Below, piece by piece: positions 9,139-16,813 of a stretch of DNA of 32,482 nucleotides. Made by a program: the position numbers and the translations under genes. The notes below the pieces were generated by a model. It saw nothing but the letters and a program-made list of their open reading frames with translations. It had not been told where the DNA came from and did not search any database. Source of the stretch: Parcubacteria group bacterium M6-OD1-1 (lineage in GTDB: Bacteria; Patescibacteriota; Minisyncoccia; GWC2-36-17; M10-OD1-4); the NCBI GenBank assembly GCA_003056085.1, contig LSNK01000002.1, forward strand, positions 174,575 to 207,056, written 5' to 3'. How positions within the stretch are numbered: the stretch's first letter is position 1; every line of letters begins with the position of its first letter.

Positions 9139-9681
9139 TTATTTGTAAAAACTAAATGAATCAAACGGAAATACTCTCACCGCAACCTTACCGATTAAAA
9201 ATTTGTCTTTTAAAGGACCCCATCTTCTGGAGTCAGAAGATGCCCCTCTGTTGTCTCCTAATACAAAATACTCATCGTATCCAAGCTTTACCTCGCCTCC
9301 TCCAAATGTTTCTTTCTCATTTAAAATATACTTCTCATCAAGAAAAAATCCTTTGGGGTTATCTTTGTTTTTGATAATTATTTTTCCGTTTCTAAATCCA
9401 ATTATTTCGCCGGGCAATCCAACAATTCTTTTAATATAATACTGTTTTGTGTCATAAGGATATTTAAACACAATGACATCACCTCTCTCCGGTTTGTTTA
9501 ATCTGTAAGATATTTCATCAACTATAAGATAATCGCCATTTTCAAACGAAGGCTCCATAGAAGCGCCTAAAACAAAAAACGGCTGAATAACATAATATCT
9601 TAACGGTATTATGATAACCAACGATATTAATACTAATTTTGATGTCTCCCATAAAAAGGAGAATATATTTTTAAACTTCAT
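9139..9681 (-). CDS. lepB: Signal peptidase I
   Basis: N-terminal TM; GASMEPSFENGDYLIVDEI, GDVIVFKYP, YIKRIVGLPGE, VLGDNRGASSDSRRWG boxes. Confidence 0.97.
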   Translation of the reverse strand: MKFKNIFSFLWETSKLVLISLVIIIPLRYYVIQPFFVLGASMEPSFENGDYLIVDEISYRLNKPERGDVIVFKYPYDTKQYYIKRIVGLPGEIIGFRNGKIIIKNKDNPKGFFLDEKYILNEKETFGGGEVKLGYDEYFVLGDNRGASSDSRRWGPLKDKFLIGKVAVRVFPFDSFSFYK

Positions 9682-9808
9682 AATGAAAATAATCTACCAT
9701 AAAAACCACGATATTACAATATCCGGCCGCAAAAAATAATCTTCTATCTTAATTTCTTATTTAACTGTTTTATTGACTGTCCTCCCTTTTTTATTTTATG
9801 GTATCATA

Positions 9809-10852
9809 ATGATTATGAATGAATATTATGATTACGAATTAGAAGAAAAGAAAGACTCTGAACTTCTTTTATGGTTTTTGAGAGCTTTTGGTATTTTGTT
9901 TTTTTCACTTTTCATATTTTTTTTCAATACACAAGAACTTCAAAAACCATCGCAAACGGAATTTGGGGCATCTCAAATAGTAAAAACCGCTTTTTCTTTT
10001 TTAACGGAAAAAGAAAACTACATTAAAGGAGAAAAGCAAGATAGAGTAAACATTCTTTTTTTGGGAATGCCGGGGAAAGAAAACAGTGCGCCACACCTAA
10101 CAGACTCCATTATGCTTATAAGCATACGCCCAAGCACCAACCAGCTTGCAGTTTTGTCTATCCCCCGCGATCTTTTGGTTTATCTTAAAAAAGAAAAAAG
10201 GTATGCAAAAATAAATTCACTTTTTATAATAAATGAAAAAGACCCAAAACTAATAGAAGAAAAGGTTAAGCAAATAACAGGACAGGAGATTAACTACTAT
10301 ATCGCTTTGGACATAACGGCAGTTGAAAAAGTAATTGATATTTTAGGAGGGTTAAATGTTTTTGTATCAAGAGATGTTTATGACCCAAGATTCCCCACTC
10401 CCGGCTTTGGAACTGAAGTTTTTGAAATAAAAAAAGGCTGGAGATATCTTGATGGTAAAACAGTCCAAAAATATTTAAGAACAAGAAACTCACCAAACGG
10501 AGATTTCTCAAGAATGGAGCAGCAACAGGCGGTTGTTGAAGCCATAAGAAAAAAAATGTTTGGACTTAATCTTTTTTTAGACCTGCCTACTATATTTTCA
10601 ATATTTAAAACAATGTCCGACCACACACAAACAGATATTTCAAATAATGAAATAAAAAGGCTTTATACCCTTATAAAAAACGTAAGTTATGATAAAATAG
10701 AAAATAAGGTTTTAAATGGCGGGTCAGACGATTCTTTGCTTGTCGCAGATGAGTTTATGTTCGGAAGCCAAAGAGGGTTTGTATTAAAACCAAAAGCCGG
10801 AGATTTTGATTATTCGGAAATACAAAGTCTCGCAAATTCAATTTTTAGATAA
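9809..10852 (+). CDS. LytR-CpsA-Psr (LCP) family protein
   Basis: TM segment then NILFLGMPGKENSAPHLTDSIMLISI, LSIPRDLLVYL, YLRTRNSPNGDFSRMEQQQ; ORF track starts at a TTG at 9773 but ATG 9809/9815 is more plausible. Confidence 0.92.
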   Translation: MIMNEYYDYELEEKKDSELLLWFLRAFGILFFSLFIFFFNTQELQKPSQTEFGASQIVKTAFSFLTEKENYIKGEKQDRVNILFLGMPGKENSAPHLTDSIMLISIRPSTNQLAVLSIPRDLLVYLKKEKRYAKINSLFIINEKDPKLIEEKVKQITGQEINYYIALDITAVEKVIDILGGLNVFVSRDVYDPRFPTPGFGTEVFEIKKGWRYLDGKTVQKYLRTRNSPNGDFSRMEQQQAVVEAIRKKMFGLNLFLDLPTIFSIFKTMSDHTQTDISNNEIKRLYTLIKNVSYDKIENKVLNGGSDDSLLVADEFMFGSQRGFVLKPKAGDFDYSEIQSLANSIFR

Positions 10853-10862
10853 AATAAATTTA

Positions 10863-11441
10863 CATAAAAATATGACATATTTAATCATAGGACTGGGCAA
10901 CCCGGGAGAAGAATACGAAAATACAAGACACAACATCGGACGGGATGCGGTAATTTACTTTGCTAAGAAAAATAATTTCTCGGATTTTTCAGAAAATAAA
11001 AAACTAAAGTCTCTTGTTTCGGAAGGAAAATTGGAAAAGAACAAAGTCATTTTAATACTGCCTGAAACTTATATGAATAAATCCGGTGAGGCGGCCTCTT
11101 TTGCGCAAAAATATTTCAAGACCAAACCGGAAAATATTTTTGTTGTTTATGACGATATAGACTTGTCTTTCGGAACAATAAAGATATCTTTCAATAAAAA
11201 CTCGGGAGGACACAAAGGAATCGGTGATGTAATAAAGAAATTAAAAACAAAAGAATTTTACAGAGTTCGTCTCGGTATAAACCCAACAAAAAAGAAAAAA
11301 AATGCTGCAGAAGTGGTTTTGAAAAAATTCGGAAAAAAAGATGAACTCGTTTTAAAAAAACTCAAAAAAACAATAAACGAATCTCTCCTCTGCGCTGTTT
11401 TGGAAACTCCTCAAAAAGCAATGGGAAAATTTAACCAATAA
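10863..11441 (+). CDS. pth: Peptidyl-tRNA hydrolase
   Basis: MTYLIIGLGNPGEEYENTRHNIGRDAV, PETYMNKSGEA, VVYDDIDLSFGTIKIS, NSGGHKGI; the ORF-track start at 10806 adds an unlikely N-terminal extension over the LCP 3' end, so I place the start at the internal Met at about 10872 (track 10806-11441). Confidence 0.95.
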   Translation, partial: HKNMTYLIIGLGNPGEEYENTRHNIGRDAVIYFAKKNNFSDFSENKKLKSLVSEGKLEKNKVILILPETYMNKSGEAASFAQKYFKTKPENIFVVYDDIDLSFGTIKISFNKNSGGHKGIGDVIKKLKTKEFYRVRLGINPTKKKKNAAEVVLKKFGKKDELVLKKLKKTINESLLCAVLETPQKAMGKFNQ

Positions 11442-11552
11442 CATCAGAATCAACAACTGTTGTGAAAACCGCCGCAAAAATTGTTGATTTTTTAAATAAA
11501 ATAATATTTTTTGTTTGTCATTTTAATATTTTTAATATAAGCTAAAAAGCTA

Positions 11553-13565
11553 ATGAAGTTAAAATCCGACAGCTTACTTATTGTTGCGTTAACCCCCGAC
11601 TTGGCGGAAAGGGATGTTTTTTGGTTTTCTGAAAACGAAAAAAAAATAAAAAATTTGCTGAAAATAGATTCATTCTGGCAAAACCACGCTGTATTTATTG
11701 AAACAGACCAGAACATTAAACTTTCTGAGTTTTTAAGAAAACTCAGCGACCTAAACTACGAAAAAGTAACAACTATTTCAAGGCCTGGAGAATTTTCCTC
11801 TCGAGGAGGACTTGTGTCTTTATTTCCCGTTAATTTAAACTATGCTGTTGCAATAGATTTTCTGGGAAATAAAATAGAATCAATAAAAAAGCTCGGCGTA
11901 TCTGTTTCAGAAGACAATCGAGACAAAATATTAAAAAAACAGATTAAGACTCTTGGAGCTGACCATCTCAAAAATTTAAGCCCTGGAGATTATCTGGTGC
12001 ACATTGACCATGGTATAGGAATTTACAAAGGGAAAATCACCTTAAAAACCAAAACCGATATTCAAAATGTTCGAGGTTCAACCTCGAACATAGATAAAGA
12101 ATATTATCTTTTAGAATATGCTCCCCCAAAAAATGGAGCGGACCCGGATAAGCTTTTTGTCCCAAAAGATAAAATAGAAAAATTATCTTTGTATTTAGGA
12201 TTTGTAAAACCGACCATTCACAGATTGTCGGGAAATGCCTGGGAAAAAACATTCAAAAAAGCATCCGAAGATGCAGAGGAGCTCGCAAAAGAACTTTTAG
12301 AACTTTACGCAAAAAGATCAACTGCAAGAAAAATCCCCTGCCAAAAAGACAGCATACACCAAAGAGAATTTGAAGATATGTTTGAACATCCGGAAACTCC
12401 GGACCAGAAAAAAGCCATTTCTGAAATTAAAAAAGATATGGAATCAGACGAACCGATGGACAGACTTTTATGCGGAGATGTCGGTTTTGGAAAAACAGAA
12501 GTCGCACAACGCGCTATCTTTAAAGCGGTTGATTCGGGTCATCAAGCCGCAATACTCTGCCCTACCACTATTTTGTCAGACCAGCATTTTGAAAACTTTA
12601 AAAAAAGATTTGAAAAATTTCCATTTAACATTGCCGCTTTAAACAGATTTGAATCTAAAAAGAATCAAAAAAACACTATAGAAAAATTAAAAAAAGGGAC
12701 TGTGGATATTATCATCGGAACCCACAGACTGCTTTCTGAAGATGTATTTTCCGCTTTGAGCGGGAAAAAACTGGGTCTTTTGGTGATAGATGAAGAACAG
12801 CGTTTTGGAGTAAAACAAAAAGAAAAACTTAAAAAACTAAAAGAAAATATAGATATACTAAGTTTGTCTGCAACACCTATACCAAGGACTCTTCATCTTG
12901 CTCTCTCCGGACTCAAACAAGTCAGTCAGATAAACACTCCTCCGTTTGGAAGAATGCCTATTAACACAAACGTTCTTTGTTATGATAAAAATGTAGTGAA
13001 GGAAGCAATTAAAAAAGAAATAGAAAGAAACGGACAAGTATATTTTTTACACAATAAAATTGAAACTATAAACAAAACGATGTCAGACCTTAAAAAACTT
13101 TTGCCGAAAATCAAATTTGATATTGTTCACGGCAGACTTTCTGAAAAGGAATTGAGAAATGTTATGCAAAAATTTAAAAACAAAAAATCTGATGTTTTAA
13201 TAGCAACCACAATAATAGAAAATGGACTTGATCTTAAAAATGTAAATACTTTGATAGTGGATGATGCCGCAAGACTTGGGCTTTCCCAAGCGCATCAAAT
13301 AAGAGGAAGGATAGGAAGACATACGGTTCCCGCCTACGCATATTTAATGTATCAAAAAAACTCCTTAACAGAAGACGGCAAAAAAAGACTTGATGCTCTA
13401 AAAAAATATTCAGACTTGGGTTCCGGATATCAGCTTGCAATGTCCGACCTTCAAATAAGAGGCGCCGGAAATATTCTCGGGAAAAAACAGAGCGGAACTA
13501 TAAATCAAATAGGGCTAAACCTTTATTGTGAAGTTTTAAATGATGCTATTGAAAGGTTGAAATAA
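11553..13565 (+). CDS. mfd: Short Mfd-like transcription-repair coupling factor (RNAP-interaction domain plus translocase; N-terminal region reduced, no C-terminal TRCF/D7 domain seen)
   Basis: SPGDYLVHIDHGIGIYKG (RID), DRLLCGDVGFGKTEVAQRA, VIDEEQRFGVKQKEKLK, SLSATPIPRTLHLAL, GLSQAHQIRGRIGR; 670 aa versus roughly 1100 in canonical Mfd. Confidence 0.9.
   Translation: MKLKSDSLLIVALTPDLAERDVFWFSENEKKIKNLLKIDSFWQNHAVFIETDQNIKLSEFLRKLSDLNYEKVTTISRPGEFSSRGGLVSLFPVNLNYAVAIDFLGNKIESIKKLGVSVSEDNRDKILKKQIKTLGADHLKNLSPGDYLVHIDHGIGIYKGKITLKTKTDIQNVRGSTSNIDKEYYLLEYAPPKNGADPDKLFVPKDKIEKLSLYLGFVKPTIHRLSGNAWEKTFKKASEDAEELAKELLELYAKRSTARKIPCQKDSIHQREFEDMFEHPETPDQKKAISEIKKDMESDEPMDRLLCGDVGFGKTEVAQRAIFKAVDSGHQAAILCPTTILSDQHFENFKKRFEKFPFNIAALNRFESKKNQKNTIEKLKKGTVDIIIGTHRLLSEDVFSALSGKKLGLLVIDEEQRFGVKQKEKLKKLKENIDILSLSATPIPRTLHLALSGLKQVSQINTPPFGRMPINTNVLCYDKNVVKEAIKKEIERNGQVYFLHNKIETINKTMSDLKKLLPKIKFDIVHGRLSEKELRNVMQKFKNKKSDVLIATTIIENGLDLKNVNTLIVDDAARLGLSQAHQIRGRIGRHTVPAYAYLMYQKNSLTEDGKKRLDALKKYSDLGSGYQLAMSDLQIRGAGNILGKKQSGTINQIGLNLYCEVLNDAIERLK
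12067..12091. repeat. Perfect palindrome inside the mfd coding sequence
   Basis: ATGTTCGAGGT-tca-ACCTCGAACAT, 11-bp stem, 3-nt loop, in frame (NVRGSTSNI). Confidence 0.85.
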
Positions 13566-13620
13566 AACTATCTAAAAATATAAGAGATTATAATTAAATA
13601 TTTTTTCTTTATTTTTATAA

Positions 13621-13716
13621 TATAAAGAAAGGAAGAAAAAAATAAACGAAGCACTTTTTTACGCAGTGTCAGAGCCTCCTCAAAAAGCGATGGTAGAATT
13701 TATCTCTCTTTTTTAA
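13621..13716 (+). pseudogene. Partial duplicate of pth 3' end
   Basis: Reading ...KINEALFYAVSEPPQKAMVEFISLF* versus Pth C-terminus TINESLLCAVLETPQKAMGKFNQ* (13 of 21 aligned residues identical by hand count). Confidence 0.75.
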
Positions 13717-14056
13717 AATATCTGTTTCTTACTTTCTTAAAGACAAACACGATTAGGCAAGCCAATAGGTAAAAAGTAAAAATATTTAAAATAAAATATG
13801 AAAATCCTCCAATATTAAAACATACTGAATCATTCATGCCCGTCAAAGAACATAAGTCTCCAACCGCCCCTGAAACAGCTATGGCAGGAAAATCAAAAAT
13901 GTGTTTAAGTTTAAAAAATAAAGTTTCCGTTACACTTTCAAAATTTTCTGTTGGGGTAGTTAGGGCTATTGTTATTCTCATGCCTATTATGGATAAAACC
14001 ATAAGAACAAAAGTCAACATTAACTTGAAAAAATTAAATTTTATAAATTCTTTCAT
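13700..14056 (-). CDS. Small membrane protein, two predicted TM segments, unknown function
   Basis: 118 aa; LMLTFVLMVLSIIGMRITIAL and FSYFILNIFTFYLLACLIVFVF hydrophobic stretches. Confidence 0.6.
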   Translation of the reverse strand: MKEFIKFNFFKLMLTFVLMVLSIIGMRITIALTTPTENFESVTETLFFKLKHIFDFPAIAVSGAVGDLCSLTGMNDSVCFNIGGFSYFILNIFTFYLLACLIVFVFKKVRNRYFKKER

Positions 14057-14107
14057 ATTTTATCTTTAAAATAATTATTTTTAAATTTTAAAAGACTTAA
14101 GAAATAG

Positions 14108-14134
14108 AGGGTGATTATTCAATCACCCTCTGTT
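14108..14134 (-). terminator. Terminator hairpin downstream of the 14143 gene
   Basis: AGAGGGTGATT-attc-AATCACCCTCT, 11-bp perfect stem with T-rich flanks. Confidence 0.7.
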
Positions 14135-14142
14135 GTTTTTTA

Positions 14143-14565
14143 TTACTGAATTGAAACTCGTACAGCAAGACCATTAGGAGCATCGTAATTCTTGAAGAAA
14201 AATTTATATTCTATAGAACTACTACCGCTATACAAAGATTGTTCCGTCTTCCACATATAAAAAACTCCTGCATATCTCCAAAGATGCCATGGATCCCCGG
14301 GGATAGATGCATCTCTCCAGTAAAAATTCATGTAAGCAGACTTATCCCAATAATACAATGATTCATGCCAAGTAGTGAACTCTCTAGTCCCCTGCTCGTT
14401 AGGAGAATAATAAACTGTTGCAGTATCCCACTCAGGAAGCATAAATCCTATGGTATCTCCCGTACCTATGTAGTAATCTACATTATCCGCATAAGCATTC
14501 CCCGAAAAAACAAATGCCGATAATATCAGCATTATCGCAAAAATTGCATTTTTTAGCAATTTCAT
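14143..14565 (-). CDS. Secreted protein of unknown function (signal peptide)
   Basis: MKLLKNAIFAIMLILSAFVFSGNAYA signal peptide; mature part rich in W/Y; AAAAGGAG SD. Confidence 0.7.
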   Translation of the reverse strand: MKLLKNAIFAIMLILSAFVFSGNAYADNVDYYIGTGDTIGFMLPEWDTATVYYSPNEQGTREFTTWHESLYYWDKSAYMNFYWRDASIPGDPWHLWRYAGVFYMWKTEQSLYSGSSSIEYKFFFKNYDAPNGLAVRVSIQ

Positions 14566-14699
14566 TTTACTTCTCCTTTTGACTGAAGGTTAAAAGAACA
14601 AAAAAGTTGCCAAGCCAATCTCAGCAACCAAAACCAATATACCATTTTTTTTTTGCGCCTTTGCAAATTTTTTATGTGGAAAACTTTTTTGAAAAAACC
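14566..14699 (-). promoter_or_regulatory. Duplicated promoter/leader module, copy A
   Basis: TTTTTCAAAAAAGTTTTCC ... TTTGCA ... A10 ... TATATT ... GTTGC-TGAGATTGGCTTG-GCAAC ... GTTCTTTTAA ... AGGAG; parallels copy B at 16276-16412. Confidence 0.75.
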
Positions 14700-14713
14700 T
14701 CTCGCAAAAAATT

Positions 14714-14746
14714 AACAACTTTGGGGACGGTCGTCCCAAAGTTGTT
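14714..14746. repeat. CGACCG-apex palindrome H1
   Basis: AACAACTTTGGGGACGGTCGTCCCAAAGTTGTT; reverse complement matches H2/H3 closely. Confidence 0.8.
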
Positions 14747-14807
14747 ATTGGGTTTTTTATTTTAGATTAAAAATGTTTTGAAAAAAATAAAGCAACACAA
14801 TAAATCG

Positions 14808-14838
14808 AATTCTCCATAGGACAGTCCTATGGAGAATT
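14808..14838. repeat. Near-perfect palindrome H5
   Basis: AATTCTCCATAGGAC-a-GTCCTATGGAGAATT, 15-bp perfect stem. Confidence 0.8.
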
Positions 14839-14953
14839 GATAAATTTTTATTTTCTGCTCTGTCCTTTCTTCCGTTGCTCTTGTCGGAGCGAGGCACACC
14901 CCAACCGAGTTTTTATTTAATTTCAGAATTTTTATACTTCACTAAACAACAAC

Positions 14954-15493
14954 TTAGTATCTTATAGTTTTCAAAATCAAGTTCCATGTTTCATCAAGTG
15001 AAGAATCTGTATCACTTCTAGAATAAAATAGACTAATCGGTGTGTTAGTGTATTGAGAAGATAAATATATTTTCGTGATATCCGCATGAACAGGCTGGTC
15101 GCCTGGCAATTGCTCATCTAATCTGTATGTTACAAACTCACCTTTCAACCCATTTATAACTACAGGCTGAATTAACGAAATAAACTCAGGCCTAACATTA
15201 TCCGCTAAATTACTCTTTTTATCACTGTTTTGTATTGGTTCATATATGGATATATAAGACCCATCTGGTCCAGTGATTTGCGCTCTTCTAATGCGATATT
15301 GTTTATAGAGACGATTACTCGTAATGGCTAAATCTTCAAAGTTAACTTCTTTAGAATATGAAAAAGAAATATTATTTCCTGAAAAAGTTATATAAGAAGA
15401 ATTGAAGTGACTGTATTTGGCTATACCCACTCCAAACAAAATAAAAAGAATAACGAAACCAATAATAATTTTTTTATTAAAGCTTATTTTCAT
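14954..15493 (-). CDS. Membrane-anchored/secreted protein of unknown function
   Basis: 179 aa; N-terminal KKIIIGFVILFILFGVGIAKY anchor; extracytoplasmic domain. Confidence 0.6.
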   Translation of the reverse strand: MKISFNKKIIIGFVILFILFGVGIAKYSHFNSSYITFSGNNISFSYSKEVNFEDLAITSNRLYKQYRIRRAQITGPDGSYISIYEPIQNSDKKSNLADNVRPEFISLIQPVVINGLKGEFVTYRLDEQLPGDQPVHADITKIYLSSQYTNTPISLFYSRSDTDSSLDETWNLILKTIRY

Positions 15494-15521
15494 CTGTATA
15501 TATAATTATATTTTTAAAAAA

Positions 15522-15558
15522 GAAAGGGGTTATCTATAATAAAATAACCCCTTTTAAA
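15522..15558 (-). terminator. Terminator downstream of the CHAP-like gene
   Basis: AAAAGGGGTTAT...ATAACCCCTTTCTTTTTT on minus strand. Confidence 0.75.
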
Positions 15559-15577
15559 AGGTTAAGCCTCTCTCAGA

Positions 15578-16275
15578 CTACCACTGATTCCATGTTCCTA
15601 AATAAGCCGATGTACCATGATAACCTTGACTTTGAAGATCGGCATTACTCATGAAATGCTTGCCAATAACGTATGAACCAACCCAATTTGAATCAATGAC
15701 CCACCATCCAGACACTCCACCAATCGTTGCAGGTTTTTCAGCGATAGCGTAATGAGTGTTTGTTGCGGTCATCAATATCCAACCCTGTTGAAAATGAGTT
15801 GGATTACTTTCCAATCCGTTCACATTCCCATAAACGGAATTTGGATAATTATGCATTGCATAATGATCGCTATAATACCAAGCGGTAGAACGATACAAAA
15901 CAAGACGCACAAAATACGTACATTCACCGCCGCGAAAATAGCTGCCGTAAGGCCCCCTAACGGACCAACAATGCCGTAACCCTCCTCTATAGCATTGTCT
16001 CTTGCAGTGGCATCGTCATTCGCATAATCCCAGTCACCATACCATTTTTGATAAATGTCAGAGCCATCTGAATTACTTGAATAACCATCATTGCTTTTAC
16101 TCAAAGCATGTCTCGCTTCATACAAAACTCGAGAACTCCAATCACCATGAGTCCACGCATGAGCTTCATATGGTTGAGCATTGACAGAAGACATCCCCAA
16201 AAACAACAGGACAAAGCCAAATAAAAAAGCAAAGCCACGATGGACATTACTCACCACATTGCGTTTAGCGTTCAT
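15578..16275 (-). pseudogene. Secreted CHAP-domain amidase-like protein interrupted by a one-base frameshift
   Basis: ORF 15820-16275 (signal peptide, ...EEGYGIVGPLGG) continues in the other frame as GPYGSYFRGGECTYFVRLVLYRS...THYAIAEK...WWVIDSNW (ORF 15578-15910); junction at the C5 run 15953-15957. Confidence 0.75.
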
Positions 16276-16412
16276 AACGACGCTCCTCTTAAGTTGATTT
16301 TAAAAGAACTACTTCGTCGCAAAGCCAATCTCAACGACAGAGTAACTATATCATTTTTTATGGGGGGGGGGTGCAAACTTATTTCTGGGGAAAACTTTTT
16401 TGAAAAACTAAA
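16276..16412 (-). promoter_or_regulatory. Duplicated promoter/leader module, copy B
   Basis: TTTTTCAAAAAAGTTTTCC ... TTTGCA-C10 ... TATAGT ... GTCGT-TGAGATTGGCTTT-GCGAC ... GTTCTTTTAA ... AGAGGAG. Confidence 0.75.
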
Positions 16413-16429
16413 TTTAAAACAAATCAAAC

Positions 16430-16467
16430 ATTACTACTTATTGCGCGGTCGCGCAATAAGTAGTAAT
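16430..16467. repeat. CGACCG-apex palindrome H4
   Basis: ATTACTACTTATTGCGC-ggtc-GCGCAATAAGTAGTAAT, 17-bp perfect stem. Confidence 0.8.
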
Positions 16468-16552
16468 AAAAAATATTTGATTTATTATTGAGATGAGGGC
16501 TAAAAAATAAATTATAGTATTCTCCTGCCTCTTAAATAAAATAGCAAATAAA

Positions 16553-16813
16553 TTAAGACCTGATAACCTTATGCAGTGTTGAAGAAATAAAAGTTTGATA
16601 TGGAATTCCCTCTTGGATTGCTTTTTCTTTTATCTTAATCAAGTCAACCTCTGACATTCTTATAGAAATAGTTTTGTTTTTTGCCAATGTTCCTTTGGCA
16701 ATCTTTGAATACTTTATTATTTCTCTTTTTTTATTTTTTACAGAAAAAACCCTTCCGGATTCCGCCAAATTTAAAATTTCTTTTTCTTCTTTATTTAGTT
16801 TAATTTTTTTCAT
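16553..16813 (-). CDS. CopG/BrnA-like ribbon-helix-helix antitoxin
   Basis: KTISIRMSEVDLIKIKEKAIQEGIPYQTFISSTLHKV; overlaps the upstream toxin ORF by 4 nt. Confidence 0.8.
   Translation of the reverse strand: MKKIKLNKEEKEILNLAESGRVFSVKNKKREIIKYSKIAKGTLAKNKTISIRMSEVDLIKIKEKAIQEGIPYQTFISSTLHKVIRS

Noticed and set aside
9156-9439. Plus-strand ORFs inside lepB
   Set aside because: Antisense of signal peptidase.
10290-10626. Minus-strand ORFs inside the LCP gene
   Set aside because: Shadows; no motifs.
12037-12642. Alternative ORFs inside mfd
   Set aside because: Out-of-frame shadows of the helicase gene.
15752-16184. Plus-strand ORFs opposite the CHAP-like gene
   Set aside because: Minus-strand signal peptide and CHAP motifs explain the region.
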